Assembly: GCF_900115475.1 (NCBI RefSeq)
Contig: NZ_FOWP01000001.1
Span: 248,001 to 312,000 of the forward strand
DNA length: 64,000 nt
Direction of reading: 5' to 3'
DNA from: Ectopseudomonas composti
Lineage (GTDB): Bacteria; Pseudomonadota; Gammaproteobacteria; Pseudomonadales; Pseudomonadaceae
The position numbers and the translations under genes are program-made. Below are positions 1 through 7,433 of the stretch, one piece after another. Numbering within the stretch: position 1 is the stretch's first letter; every line of letters begins with the position of its first letter. The notes below the pieces were generated by a model. The model did not search any database. It saw nothing but the letters and a program-made list of their open reading frames with translations, and was not told where the DNA came from.

Positions 1-312
1 GTCGAACCAGGACACGCCAGCGTGCCAGGCACGATCCAGACAGGAGACGAACTGCGTGGGCCGGCCATCACGCTCGATGAAGAAATGCGCGGAAACCTGC
101 AGGGATGCAATCTCGACAAAGAAAGGATGTTCATGCGTGGGCAGCTGATTCTGAAAGAACGCCTGCACCTTGCCAGTGCCGAACTGCCCAGGCGGCAGAC
201 TGATGTTGTGCACCACCAGCAGGGAGATCTCGCCACTGGGGCGAGCATTGAAATTCGGCGAAGGACAGTGATGAATGCCCTGAAACCAGCCGGTTGAGGG
301 GTCGAGCTGCAT
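1..312 (-). CDS. ampD: AmpD, 1,6-anhydro-N-acetylmuramyl-L-alanine amidase (3' part cut off by the window edge)
   Basis: Reading the minus strand from the ATG at 312 gives 104 residues beginning MQLDPSTGWFQGIHHCPSPN and still open at base 1. The pieces LLVVHNISLPPGQFG, FVEIASLQVSAHFFIERDG and the CLDRAWHAG segment are typical of the amidase_2 family. The first conserved zinc His sits in VVHN. AmpD is a cytoplasmic zinc amidase that removes the stem peptide from anhydro-muropeptides during cell wall recycling, and its loss derepresses AmpC beta-lactamase in pseudomonads. The catalytic C-terminal half lies outside the window. Its place next to a DUF1631 gene and nadC matches the P. aeruginosa order as I recall it. 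Identification is by family sequence and context. Confidence 0.9.
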   Translation of the reverse strand, partial: MQLDPSTGWFQGIHHCPSPNFNARPSGEISLLVVHNISLPPGQFGTGKVQAFFQNQLPTHEHPFFVEIASLQVSAHFFIERDGRPTQFVSCLDRAWHAGVSWFD

Positions 313-442
313 GGAATGCTCCTGAACGAGCCCCCACTCTAGAGCAGGTGGCTACAGCGGCCAAGAGCGAGGCCGCAACAGGATGTGCAAGAGGGGAAAT
401 CTCAGGCTAAAACAAAGAGCGGGAAACGCAGAACGGTGAGTT

Positions 443-513
443 TGTAGGATCCAGCTTGCTGGCGATCATCCGCTCGCCTGACGAGGACTATCGCCAGCAA
501 ACCGACTCCTACA
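443..513. repeat. REP-like palindrome between ampD and DUF1631 gene
   Basis: The segment begins TGTAGGATCC and ends ACTCCTACA, with inner arms TTGCTGGCGAT and ATCGCCAGCAA. This is the pattern of Pseudomonas REP sequences that recur outside genes in this window. It lies downstream of the minus-strand DUF1631 gene and may shield or terminate its message. Confidence 0.6.
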
Positions 514-543
514 GATAGCAGCAGAGCTGCTCTCAGACGTAAA

Positions 544-2844
544 TCAGGCGTTCTTCAGTTTGCGCAGGTTACCGATTACCGACTCCAGCGCACGATCGAA
601 CAACAAGGCATCGTCGAGCAGGCGAATGGCGTTGCGACGGAACTCCACGGCCAGGGCGTTACGCGTTTTCTCCAGCACCTTCATGCCGGTGCGATTGACG
701 AACACGTACTTGCCAGTCGGCTTGATGATCGCCGCCAGCTTGCAGCGCAGTTTGTGTTCTTCGTCCTCCTGAAACTCGACCCAGCTGCCGACGCGCAGGC
801 TATCTACGTACTGCAGCGCCTCGTCATCGTCCGGCAACACTACATCGGGCTCCTGAGGCCGAGTCTGCCCGGGCGCCAGAAGAATGATTTCCTCGACCAC
901 CTCGACCATGGCCGGCGCGTCTTCCACCGCCTCGGCAGCCGGCAGCTCCAGCAGCGGCAGCTCGATGTCGGCTTGAGCAGCGTCGCTCGTCGCCTCGGAC
1001 TCCTGTGGCGCCACCTCAGGTTCCGGTGCAACGCGCTTGAAGCGCTGGAAGGCCTGCACATGCAGCACTTCCAGCTGACTGAAGAATTCGCTGGTGGAGA
1101 AAGGATCGAAGGCCGCACTGGCCATGCCTTCACGCAGCGCCTTGAGCAAGCCAGGCACCAGCTCCAGCAAGCGCAGACGCGCTTCGGGATCTTCATGTGG
1201 CGCGACGCTCCAGACCAGATCATCCATCGTCTGCAGCGCAGCATGCCACTCGTCCGAGTCCACGCCATGCTTGAGGCAAGTGAGCATCAGCACCTTGCTC
1301 CAGGCTTCCTGCAGCAGACGCACCACCACCTCCGGCAGAGTCTTGCCCAGCAGACGCTCGTTCAATGCATGTTCGACCTGGCGGCGAGCTAACTCGGCCT
1401 TGGCGCTGCCTTCTTCGGCATCGCGGGTGCGTTGTTCGAGCAATTCGCTACGACGGCGCTCGTCGCCGGTGAACGCCATGAACTCGGCCAGCAGCTCGGA
1501 GAAGATCGCCGGATCATCGACGAAATCGTTGAGCAAACGCTGAACCACCTGCTCGATCTTCTGATACAGGCTGTCGCGCTGCGCATCGTCTTGATCGACC
1601 CAGCCCAATGCCGCAGAAGCAATTTCATTGAGCAGGCGGCGTGCCGGATGGCTGCCACGGCTGAAGAAGGTCTTGTCCAGCACGGCGACCTTGAGCATGG
1701 GGATCTGCAGGCGGCCGATCAGTGCCTTGAGCGAATCCGGCAACGTGCGATCATCGAGAATGAACTCGAACAGCATCGACACCAGATTGATCACATCCTC
1801 ATCGACCTCACCCACCACCCGCGTCTTGCCGCTCTTGCTACTGGCACGCTCGAGCAGTTGTTCGAGTTGCTCGCGAAGGTCGAAATCTTCGATGTTGACC
1901 TGTGCCGGAGCACGCTGCTGCATATGCGACAGCAGGCGCATCAGATCATTACTGGTGATCGGCAGCGCATCGCTGACCTGGGCACGGCGCGGCATCGCGC
2001 TACCGCGCACTTGTGACAACAGATCCTGCAAGGCGCCGAATACTTCCTGCACGCCTTGATCGGCACCCTCAAGCAAGGGCATGCCTTCCTCACCGGCGCT
2101 GTGGGCATAAGAGGACGTTGCAGGGCGCTGCTGGCGGCGCGGCTGTGCGGACTTCAGCTCAGGCAGTATGCCTGCGCTGATCAACGCCTGATTGGCCTCG
2201 GCGTAGAGAACATCACAGCCGCCCAGCACGTATTTTTCGAACAATTTGAGGATGATCAGCTTGACCTTGATCTCCACGCCCAGACCACTACAGGCGTCGA
2301 GAAAGTATTCGCTGAGCAAGGTCGGGCCGAGCGGGTTGCTCTTGTCATCGAGCTTCTTGCTGATCAGCGCATTGAGGCGCGTGGTGAGATGGCCCAACGC
2401 GACCGCATCACGGCTCAACACCTTGGCCACCATGGCGTCCAGCGCCACTGTTTCTTCCAACTCGTCGTTCTGCACCAGGCTCAGGCTATCGAACGACACG
2501 GCATCCAGAGCAGGCTGAGGCTTGCCAATTTCATACTGATTGAGGTTGGCGAAGGACTCGAACACCTTCTGCAGGAAGCCACGCTCGATATTCTTGCGCT
2601 TCAGACGCAGGTCGCGCATGGCCTCGAAGAAAGCATTCTGCTCGGCATTGCTGGTCGCCCGATCTGCCATCTCGAAGAGGGTATCGTCGGCGTTATCGAA
2701 CAGGCTCTGCAGGTTCTGCTTGAGCTGTTGCGCCGCTTTGTCACGCACCTGAATCAGCGCCACGGGCAGTCTTCCTACCGGCGAAGTTGGCGATTGCTCT
2801 GCGGTGGCCTTGTTCAGGTGCACCACGTTCGCGTCGGTCTTCAT
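544..2844 (-). CDS. DUF1631 family protein (first of two paralogues)
   Basis: A protein of 766 residues, starting at the ATG at 2844, which has GGGAG six bases upstream; an open extension to 2898 has no such site. It is largely helical and soluble, with no signal peptide or membrane segment. A conserved N-terminal block (DTLFEMADRATSNAEQNAFF) is followed by a QNDELEETVALDAMV block. The acidic linker before about residue 690 leads to a C-terminal module starting LRVGSWVEF and containing a KYVFVNRTG strand. The same blocks occur in the protein at 19231-21555, so the two are paralogues. The molecular function of DUF1631 is not known to me. Its position between ampD and nadC is as in P. aeruginosa. 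It is transcribed divergently from nadC. Confidence 0.85.
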   Translation of the reverse strand: MKTDANVVHLNKATAEQSPTSPVGRLPVALIQVRDKAAQQLKQNLQSLFDNADDTLFEMADRATSNAEQNAFFEAMRDLRLKRKNIERGFLQKVFESFANLNQYEIGKPQPALDAVSFDSLSLVQNDELEETVALDAMVAKVLSRDAVALGHLTTRLNALISKKLDDKSNPLGPTLLSEYFLDACSGLGVEIKVKLIILKLFEKYVLGGCDVLYAEANQALISAGILPELKSAQPRRQQRPATSSYAHSAGEEGMPLLEGADQGVQEVFGALQDLLSQVRGSAMPRRAQVSDALPITSNDLMRLLSHMQQRAPAQVNIEDFDLREQLEQLLERASSKSGKTRVVGEVDEDVINLVSMLFEFILDDRTLPDSLKALIGRLQIPMLKVAVLDKTFFSRGSHPARRLLNEIASAALGWVDQDDAQRDSLYQKIEQVVQRLLNDFVDDPAIFSELLAEFMAFTGDERRRSELLEQRTRDAEEGSAKAELARRQVEHALNERLLGKTLPEVVVRLLQEAWSKVLMLTCLKHGVDSDEWHAALQTMDDLVWSVAPHEDPEARLRLLELVPGLLKALREGMASAAFDPFSTSEFFSQLEVLHVQAFQRFKRVAPEPEVAPQESEATSDAAQADIELPLLELPAAEAVEDAPAMVEVVEEIILLAPGQTRPQEPDVVLPDDDEALQYVDSLRVGSWVEFQEDEEHKLRCKLAAIIKPTGKYVFVNRTGMKVLEKTRNALAVEFRRNAIRLLDDALLFDRALESVIGNLRKLKNA

Positions 2845-3267
2845 TCTAGTCTCCCGCAGACTGCCCGAACCCGGGCTTCCTGGTCTGCACAGCGTCAACC
2901 GAGCGTCGTCCGTAACGTCAAAGGCCTGGCGTCAATAATGAAAAATGTAAAGGCATTATAGGGAGGCTGCGCGCCATACCAAGCCAATTTTTCCCACAGA
3001 CATGATCCACATCACAGATAGCCACACGCCATCTCCAGACGGTAGCCAATACACGACAGTCGCACCTCCACAGCCTAACCCTGGCAGGCCTTCGGCGCTG
3101 CACCGATGGTCGGGCCACGGGATCCGCTCCCGTGATTAAGAGCTGCGGCCACTTATAAAAGTGCCTCATCAATTCTGCAGAACGACAAAAGCCCCGGCGC
3201 CGCGATGGAGCATTGCCCTGCAACCGCCTGCCTCTATAATCGCCGCTCGCCTACACCGGAGCCGACC
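2845..3267. other. Divergent intergenic region between DUF1631 gene and nadC
   Basis: I see no gene in these 423 bases. Promoters for both flanking genes must lie here. The segment around 3003-3016 (TGATCCACATCACA) resembles half of an ANR/FNR or CRP site but is not a full match, so I do not call it. Confidence 0.5.
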
Positions 3268-4116
3268 ATGCCCAACCTGACCCTCGCCGACCTCAGCAGC
3301 GAAATCGAAGCCAATGTCCGCCGTGCCCTGGCCGAAGACATCGGCAGCGGCGACATCACCGCCCAGCTGATTCCGGCTGAACGCCTGGCCAGCGCCCGCG
3401 TGATTACCCGTGAAGAGGCAGTGATTTGCGGCACCGCCTGGGTCGATGCGGTCTTTCGTCAGCTCGACCCGCGCGTCGCGGTGCACTGGCAAGTGCAGGA
3501 TGGCGACAAGGTTAGCGCCGACCAGACCCTGTTCCGCCTAGAAGGCCCGGCCCGTGCGCTGCTCAGCGGCGAACGCAGTGCACTGAACTTCCTGCAGACC
3601 TTGTCTGCCGTCGCCACCCGCTGCCGTTATTACGCCGACCTGGTCGAAGGCACACAGGTCAAACTGTTGGACACCCGCAAGACCCTGCCCGGTCTGCGCC
3701 TGGCGCAGAAATACGCCGTGACCTGCGGCGGCTGCCACAACCACCGCATCGGTCTGTTCGACGCCTTCCTGATCAAGGAAAACCATATCGCTGCATGCGG
3801 CGGCATCGCCCAAGCAATTTCCGCCGCCCAGCAGATCGCCCCCGGCAAGCCGGTGGAAGTGGAAGTGGAAAGCCTGGAAGAACTGCGCGAAGCGCTGGAA
3901 GCTGGGGCAGATATCGTCATGCTCGACGAACTGTCACTAGAGGATATGCGCGAAGCCGTAAGACTCACCGCCGGCCGCGCCAAGCTCGAAGCTTCGGGCG
4001 GGATCAACGACAGCACGTTGCGCGTTATAGCGGAAACCGGCGTTGATTACATCTCGCTAGGGACGTTGACCAAGGATGTGAAAGCAGTGGACTTGTCGAT
4101 GCGGTTGGCACTGTGA
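3268..4116 (+). CDS. nadC: Nicotinate-nucleotide pyrophosphorylase (carboxylating), NadC
   Basis: This 282-residue protein converts quinolinate and PRPP to nicotinate mononucleotide, CO2 and pyrophosphate in de novo NAD synthesis. Diagnostic pieces are [15 protein letters not shown] near the N-terminus, the [19 protein letters not shown] substrate loop, [36 protein letters not shown], and the C-terminal ASGGI and [10 protein letters not shown] phosphate-binding strands. The start at 3268 is preceded by GGAG at good spacing; an in-frame ATG at 3205 would add 21 non-family residues. Length matches the family. It stands alone upstream of the pilin cassette, as in other pseudomonads. Confidence 0.97.
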   Translation: MPNLTLADLSSEIEANVRRALAEDIGSGDITAQLIPAERLASARVITREEAVICGTAWVDAVFRQLDPRVAVHWQVQDGDKVSADQTLFRLEGPARALLSGERSALNFLQTLSAVATRCRYYADLVEGTQVKLLDTRKTLPGLRLAQKYAVTCGGCHNHRIGLFDAFLIKENHIAACGGIAQAISAAQQIAPGKPVEVEVESLEELREALEAGADIVMLDELSLEDMREAVRLTAGRAKLEASGGINDSTLRVIAETGVDYISLGTLTKDVKAVDLSMRLAL

Positions 4117-4128
4117 ACCACTGACCAC

Positions 4129-4164
4129 TGTAGGAGCCCCCGTCCCGGGGCGATGACGCTTACA
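4129..4164. repeat. REP-like palindrome after nadC
   Basis: The sequence TGTAGGAGCCCCCGTCCCGG continues GGCGATGACGCTTACA and carries the GTAGGAGC head of Pseudomonas REP units with a CCCCGTCCCGGGG core. It borders the remains of a REP-associated transposase, the enzyme class thought to move such repeats. Confidence 0.6.
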
Positions 4165-4216
4165 GCCGCCAAACAACGAAATACATTGCACAACAAGGCC
4201 CGCCAGATACTGCAGT

Positions 4217-4424
4217 TTGGCGGCAACGTCCATACGCAATGCATGTATTCGGACAGCACCATCCACGCATCGATAGTGAACGGATAATCGCGATGCACGC
4301 GCCGCACTGCATCACGCAACAGCTCGACATGCCGCAGCAACAGATCATTGCGCCGGCGTTGCAGCAGATTCACGGTAAAGAACCAGCTCGCCCCCGGCAC
4401 GAAAGCACGGCGATAGTTCGGCAT
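4217..4424 (-). pseudogene. Remnant of a REP-associated tyrosine transposase (RAYT)
   Basis: From the ATG at 4424 the first 69 or so codons read MPNYRRAFVPGASWFFTVNL, then an RRRNDLLLRHVELLRDAVRRV helix and SEYMHCVWTLPP. This is the N-terminal half of the Y1/HUH RAYT family, about 150-180 residues when whole. The metal-binding motif is normally H-x-H before a hydrophobic-W-T-L-P segment; here the first His is Tyr (YMH). After TLPP the open frame runs on to 4047 with sequence that does not resemble the family, and the catalytic Tyr helix is missing. I read it as a truncated, inactive copy. The bases from 4425 to 4686 contain no gene, only a direct-repeat-like GGATTACGCTTCGCTAATCC stretch near 4639. 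Confidence 0.7.
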
Positions 4425-4686
4425 CCTTGCCCCTCCAGAAACACCAAAAGGTCAAGCCTAGACGGCCACGGAATAGCTCAAGACCCGGCAACATCAGGTA
4501 ACCCGTAGGGCACATTAGTCGCAGGCGTAATGCGCCGAACGAAAGCCGCACACCACAAAATTCCAGGGAGCAAAACTCCCCGCGCAAGGCCGGGGCGTTC
4601 AGTGTTGCAACGGATATCGTGGTTCGCGGTGAACGACGGATTACGCTTCGCTAATCCATCCTACGGAGTTGATCCGCCTTACGGGG

Positions 4687-5022
4687 TTAATCCAAATCAC
4701 AAGTAGCGCCAGACAATAAAGTACAAGTGACGCCTCGTGTTCCTGGCGATCGAGGGCGGGCAGTAATATCTGTGTTCAAATCAACAGCGAAGTCTATCTC
4801 CTCACAAGCCTGGGCGATTGGTGCGGGAATAGCGCCTTGCTGGGCGAGCTCAATCAATACCGCACCTGCATAGACTTTTGCTTCCGCAAGGCAGGCATTC
4901 TCGGCAGAAGAAGCCACATAACGCTGGTACGCAGGCAAGGCTATCGCAGCCAGGATACCGACAATCGCCACGACGACCATCAGTTCAATCAGGGTGAATC
5001 CTCTACTTAAATCTTTTTTCAT
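4687..5022 (-). CDS. Second type IV pilin (PilA-like)
   Basis: A 111-residue pilin starting at the ATG at 5022 (a GTG at 5034 in the same frame has no ribosome site). The leader MKKDLSRG ends with the Gly of the PilD cleavage site. [20 protein letters not shown] follows, with the obligatory Glu at mature position 5. A Cys pair near the C-terminus ([10 protein letters not shown]) would close the D-loop. It is about half identical by eye to the pilin at 6873-7211 in the N-terminal helix and diverges in the head. It lies downstream of the LtaS-like gene in the same direction. I find no sigma-54 promoter of its own, unlike the first pilin. It could be a minor or alternative pilin, or a silent copy. 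Confidence 0.88.
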   Translation of the reverse strand: MKKDLSRGFTLIELMVVVAIVGILAAIALPAYQRYVASSAENACLAEAKVYAGAVLIELAQQGAIPAPIAQACEEIDFAVDLNTDITARPRSPGTRGVTCTLLSGATCDLD

Positions 5023-5410
5023 CTTATTCACCACTTTAACTAAGAAGCAGTCTCAATCCAACACTAACACGTGAAACCCACACACCCTTAAAGCAAAAAA
5101 TAATGAAAGATAGAGAGTGACATTATCAACGTCAACTTATTCACTAATCAGACCGAGCCACCTTTCGGCGCAACTTCTGCTGAAAGCTTTTTGGCATCTC
5201 AGCTAGACAAATCCACCACAAGGAGAGCGAATCCTCATACCACGCCCCAAATCTCTCGCATCATATGCAGGCGGACCAACAGACCAACTCACGCGAACAT
5301 GAACGATAACCATGCCTCATCCAGTTTCATAGCGTGGGCTGCGAAGCCCTGTTACCCCGCCCAAAACAATATCATCAAGAACCAAAGTACCCACCAACTG
5401 AAAGCAAACA
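5023..5410. other. AT-rich intergenic region between second pilin and LtaS-like gene
   Basis: No convincing gene occupies these 388 bases; a 108-codon plus-strand frame from 5191 has neither a ribosome site nor protein-like composition. An 8-bp hairpin (CTTTCGGC with GCTGAAAG, 5162-5186) is followed on the plus strand by five T residues, but no plus-strand gene precedes it. The base composition is clearly lower in GC than the rest of the window, as is the adjacent LtaS-like gene. Confidence 0.5.
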
Positions 5411-6793
5411 TCATTCACTTAAGGTTTTCCCCCTCACAAATGGAACGACACCTTCATAAAAGACGGCATGTTTTTCGCCAACGTCCAAATGCACGGGCGC
5501 ATGATCACCGACGATAACAAATTCCACACCCTTCATCTTGGACGAGGACAGCAGTTTTGCAACCCCATCAAAGAACTGCGCCTGCAATTTAAAATTTCGA
5601 CAGGACTCAGAGGCCTCAGCAATATCAAAACGCGAGCAGTCAAATACATCATACCTAAGATCACGCAAATCATAAGGTGCATGAGTATTTAATGTAAGCC
5701 AATAGAAAAATAACGAACCATTTTTTGAAAAGAACGTTTTTACCTCTTTCAGCATATCCAAGTCACAAGCACCCGGAAACGAATAGCAGCGAGCTGGCCA
5801 AATCCGATTTTCAAAAAAAATGCTATGTGAGAAACCAGCCTTGGGATACCAATTATGTCGGTCGTACATGACACTGGCCGCGCCATGCATTGCCAGCGTT
5901 TCATAGCCCATGCGCCCCAACTGATTCGGCAAACAACTATCAAACCCCTCCGTTACCTGGAGCAAGTTGTAGCTTTCCGGATACATACGGCACAGTTCTC
6001 GCAACTCGCCGGCTAAGGTATATCCGCTTTGCCTCACTTCACCGAACTCGAGTGATTCCATTCTTGCCCGGTAAAGCGGAGACAGGATGGCGTCCTGAAT
6101 ACGCCTGTCTTTCGTCGCGCCCCAAGACTCGACCACCACAAGCAAAATGCGCCTCGCCAAATTACCTGTATTCAAAGATTCCCATAACGGAGCCGAGGCC
6201 CCAGCCGTACTCAGAGGTTTCAAACCAGCAGAGCCACCCGAAAACACGGAAAAAAAGAGTGCTCCCCTGCTTCGCCAAAACAACAGCGACTGACTGTCAA
6301 CAAAGGAATAGCCTGACAATCTATGAAGCCGTACTTTATCCTTTGTAACAACCTCCCCCCCAATCAACTTCAGCAAAATAAGCGCATTAAAAACGCAAAG
6401 AGCGAACATGATTGAAGCGCGCTTTCCCGCCAGAAAAACAAGCAACCAAATAATCGACACTGAGATTATAATCGACAAAATCAGCAACACATGAAGCCCT
6501 GATGCCAGAAGAGAAAATTTCAGCAAGTACAGGACATCAAATATTCTGACAAAAGGCATTACCTGCCCCAACAAACTTAACACATCAATTATCAAAAATA
6601 GAAACAGAAAAAAACCCGCCAACAACCTAAAACTCAACGCAAATAAAACCACCACAAAAGCGTAGTCCAAATTAATCGCAGGCCGATCTATCCCCAACCA
6701 TTTTGCACAAACAAAAAACACCAAATTGGGAAAGATACAAAAACAAAAAATCAGCAACGCATTGCGCCACGCAGCAGGCCAACTACTCAACAT
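5411..6793 (-). CDS. LTA-synthase/sulfatase-like membrane transferase in the pilin cassette
   Basis: About five hydrophobic segments fill residues 10-145 and lead to an extracytoplasmic alkaline-phosphatase-superfamily domain (460 residues from the ATG at 6793). Expected catalytic features are visible: ILLVVVESWG (metal Glu222), QSGYTLAGE (likely nucleophile Thr259), MHGAASVMYDRHNWYPKAGF (His303, Arg312), LTLNTHAPY (His371) and IVGDHAP (Asp430, His431). The HG...YDR.NWYP.AGF pattern is closest to LtaS/OpgB-type phosphoglycerol transferases. It sits between two pilins, where other pseudomonads keep pilin-modification genes. I infer that it may transfer phosphoglycerol or phosphoethanolamine to pilin, as PptA/PptB do in Neisseria. 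Start choice: the ATG at 6793 has AGGCGG upstream; the ATG at 6820 and a GTG at 6838 lie in or next to a terminator. Codon use is AT-rich, suggesting transfer. Confidence 0.8.
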   Translation of the reverse strand: MLSSWPAAWRNALLIFCFCIFPNLVFFVCAKWLGIDRPAINLDYAFVVVLFALSFRLLAGFFLFLFLIIDVLSLLGQVMPFVRIFDVLYLLKFSLLASGLHVLLILSIIISVSIIWLLVFLAGKRASIMFALCVFNALILLKLIGGEVVTKDKVRLHRLSGYSFVDSQSLLFWRSRGALFFSVFSGGSAGLKPLSTAGASAPLWESLNTGNLARRILLVVVESWGATKDRRIQDAILSPLYRARMESLEFGEVRQSGYTLAGELRELCRMYPESYNLLQVTEGFDSCLPNQLGRMGYETLAMHGAASVMYDRHNWYPKAGFSHSIFFENRIWPARCYSFPGACDLDMLKEVKTFFSKNGSLFFYWLTLNTHAPYDLRDLRYDVFDCSRFDIAEASESCRNFKLQAQFFDGVAKLLSSSKMKGVEFVIVGDHAPVHLDVGEKHAVFYEGVVPFVRGKTLSE

Positions 6794-6820
6794 CAGATAT
6801 AAACCCGCCTTTTCCCACAT

Positions 6821-6850
6821 AAAAGAAAGCCCCAGCACAGGCCAGGGCTT
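6821..6850 (-). terminator. Rho-independent terminator after the first pilin gene
   Basis: On the minus strand AAGCCCTGGC, loop CTGT, GCTGGGGCTT and then TCTTTT form a ten-pair stem (two G-T pairs) with a T-rich tail. It lies just past the stop of the pilin at 6873 and immediately before the LtaS-like gene, so that gene depends on read-through or on its own promoter. Confidence 0.85.
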
Positions 6851-6872
6851 CGATACTATAAATCTAGTAGAA

Positions 6873-7211
6873 TTAAGAGGATACGGAACAAGTTGCGCCG
6901 TTCTCTAGATCACAGGTAATGGTAGCGCCACTACCACCATTCGCAGTGGAAGAAATGTCATCAGTAATAGCCGTCGGCGCTGTAATACCGGCACATGCAA
7001 CGTTAGCAGGGGTAGGTACATCAGGTCCATTTGGATCAAGCAGAGAGGCTAGCGCTACGTTAGCATAGGCTTTGGCTTCACCTAGACAAGCGTTGTCAGC
7101 GGAGCGCTGAGTATAGTTCTGATAAGCAGGCAGAGCGATAGCAGCCAGAATACCGATAATCGCAACCACGATCATCAGTTCGATCAGGGTAAAACCTTTT
7201 TGAGCTTTCAT
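6873..7211 (-). CDS. pilA: Type IV major pilin PilA
   Basis: This 112-residue prepilin has the short leader MKAQKG. The mature start [20 protein letters not shown] has Glu5, a hydrophobic helix, then [12 protein letters not shown]. Cys100 and Cys108 near the C-terminus ([10 protein letters not shown]) would form the D-loop disulfide; a second pair may be Cys42 and Cys73. The head domain is small for a group IVa pilin (106 mature residues). The chain ends in two Ser residues, and a C-terminal Ser is the glycosylation site in some P. aeruginosa pilins. AGGAG lies seven bases before the ATG. A sigma-54 promoter, a 5' hairpin and a strong terminator mark it as the highly expressed, monocistronic major pilin. 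It is divergent from pilBCD. Confidence 0.95.
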   Translation of the reverse strand: MKAQKGFTLIELMIVVAIIGILAAIALPAYQNYTQRSADNACLGEAKAYANVALASLLDPNGPDVPTPANVACAGITAPTAITDDISSTANGGSGATITCDLENGATCSVSS

Positions 7212-7231
7212 TGAAGTTCTCCTAAGTTGAT

Positions 7232-7251
7232 ATCAGGTACTGGGACCTGAT
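7232..7251 (-). other. 5'-terminal stem-loop of the pilA message
   Basis: ATCAGGT, six bases, then ACCTGAT make a perfect seven-base inverted repeat. Counting from the sigma-54 promoter, the transcript should begin near 7249, so the stem forms at or next to the 5' end, upstream of the AGGAG site. Such 5' stems are known to stabilise abundant messages; that role here is inference. Confidence 0.55.
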
Positions 7252-7259
7252 CAGGGTTT

Positions 7260-7275
7260 AGCAGAACCCGTGCCA
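7260..7275 (-). promoter_or_regulatory. Sigma-54 (RpoN) promoter of pilA
   Basis: The minus strand reads TGGCAC GGGTT CTGCT. This matches the -24/-12 consensus TGGCAC-N5-TTGCW with the invariant GG and GC exactly spaced. Pilin transcription by RpoN with PilR is established in P. aeruginosa. The position about 50 bases before the pilA ATG fits. Confidence 0.85.
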
Positions 7276-7433
7276 ACTTCCAAAGCGCTGAAATCAACGC
7301 TTCTCTCATGCTCGCCTCCGACAGCCCCTCCACCCAACAGCACAAGCTGACATTTTTCGTCACATGCCTGACAAGCATTTGGCAGCCTATGCCATGTGCG
7401 CTATAAGGCAGGCATTCGCGCAAGAGGTACACC

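Noticed and set aside
3003..3016. Possible ANR or CRP site TGATCCACATCACA
   Set aside because: Only the inner bases fit TTGAT-N4-ATCAA; the outer positions are wrong, unlike the two exact boxes elsewhere.
5162..5186. Terminator for the LtaS-like gene
   Set aside because: The T-run follows the hairpin only on the plus strand, where no gene ends.
5191..5517. Plus-strand frame of 108 codons in the pilin cassette
   Set aside because: No ribosome site, composition unlike a protein, and it overlaps the end of the LtaS-like gene on the other strand.
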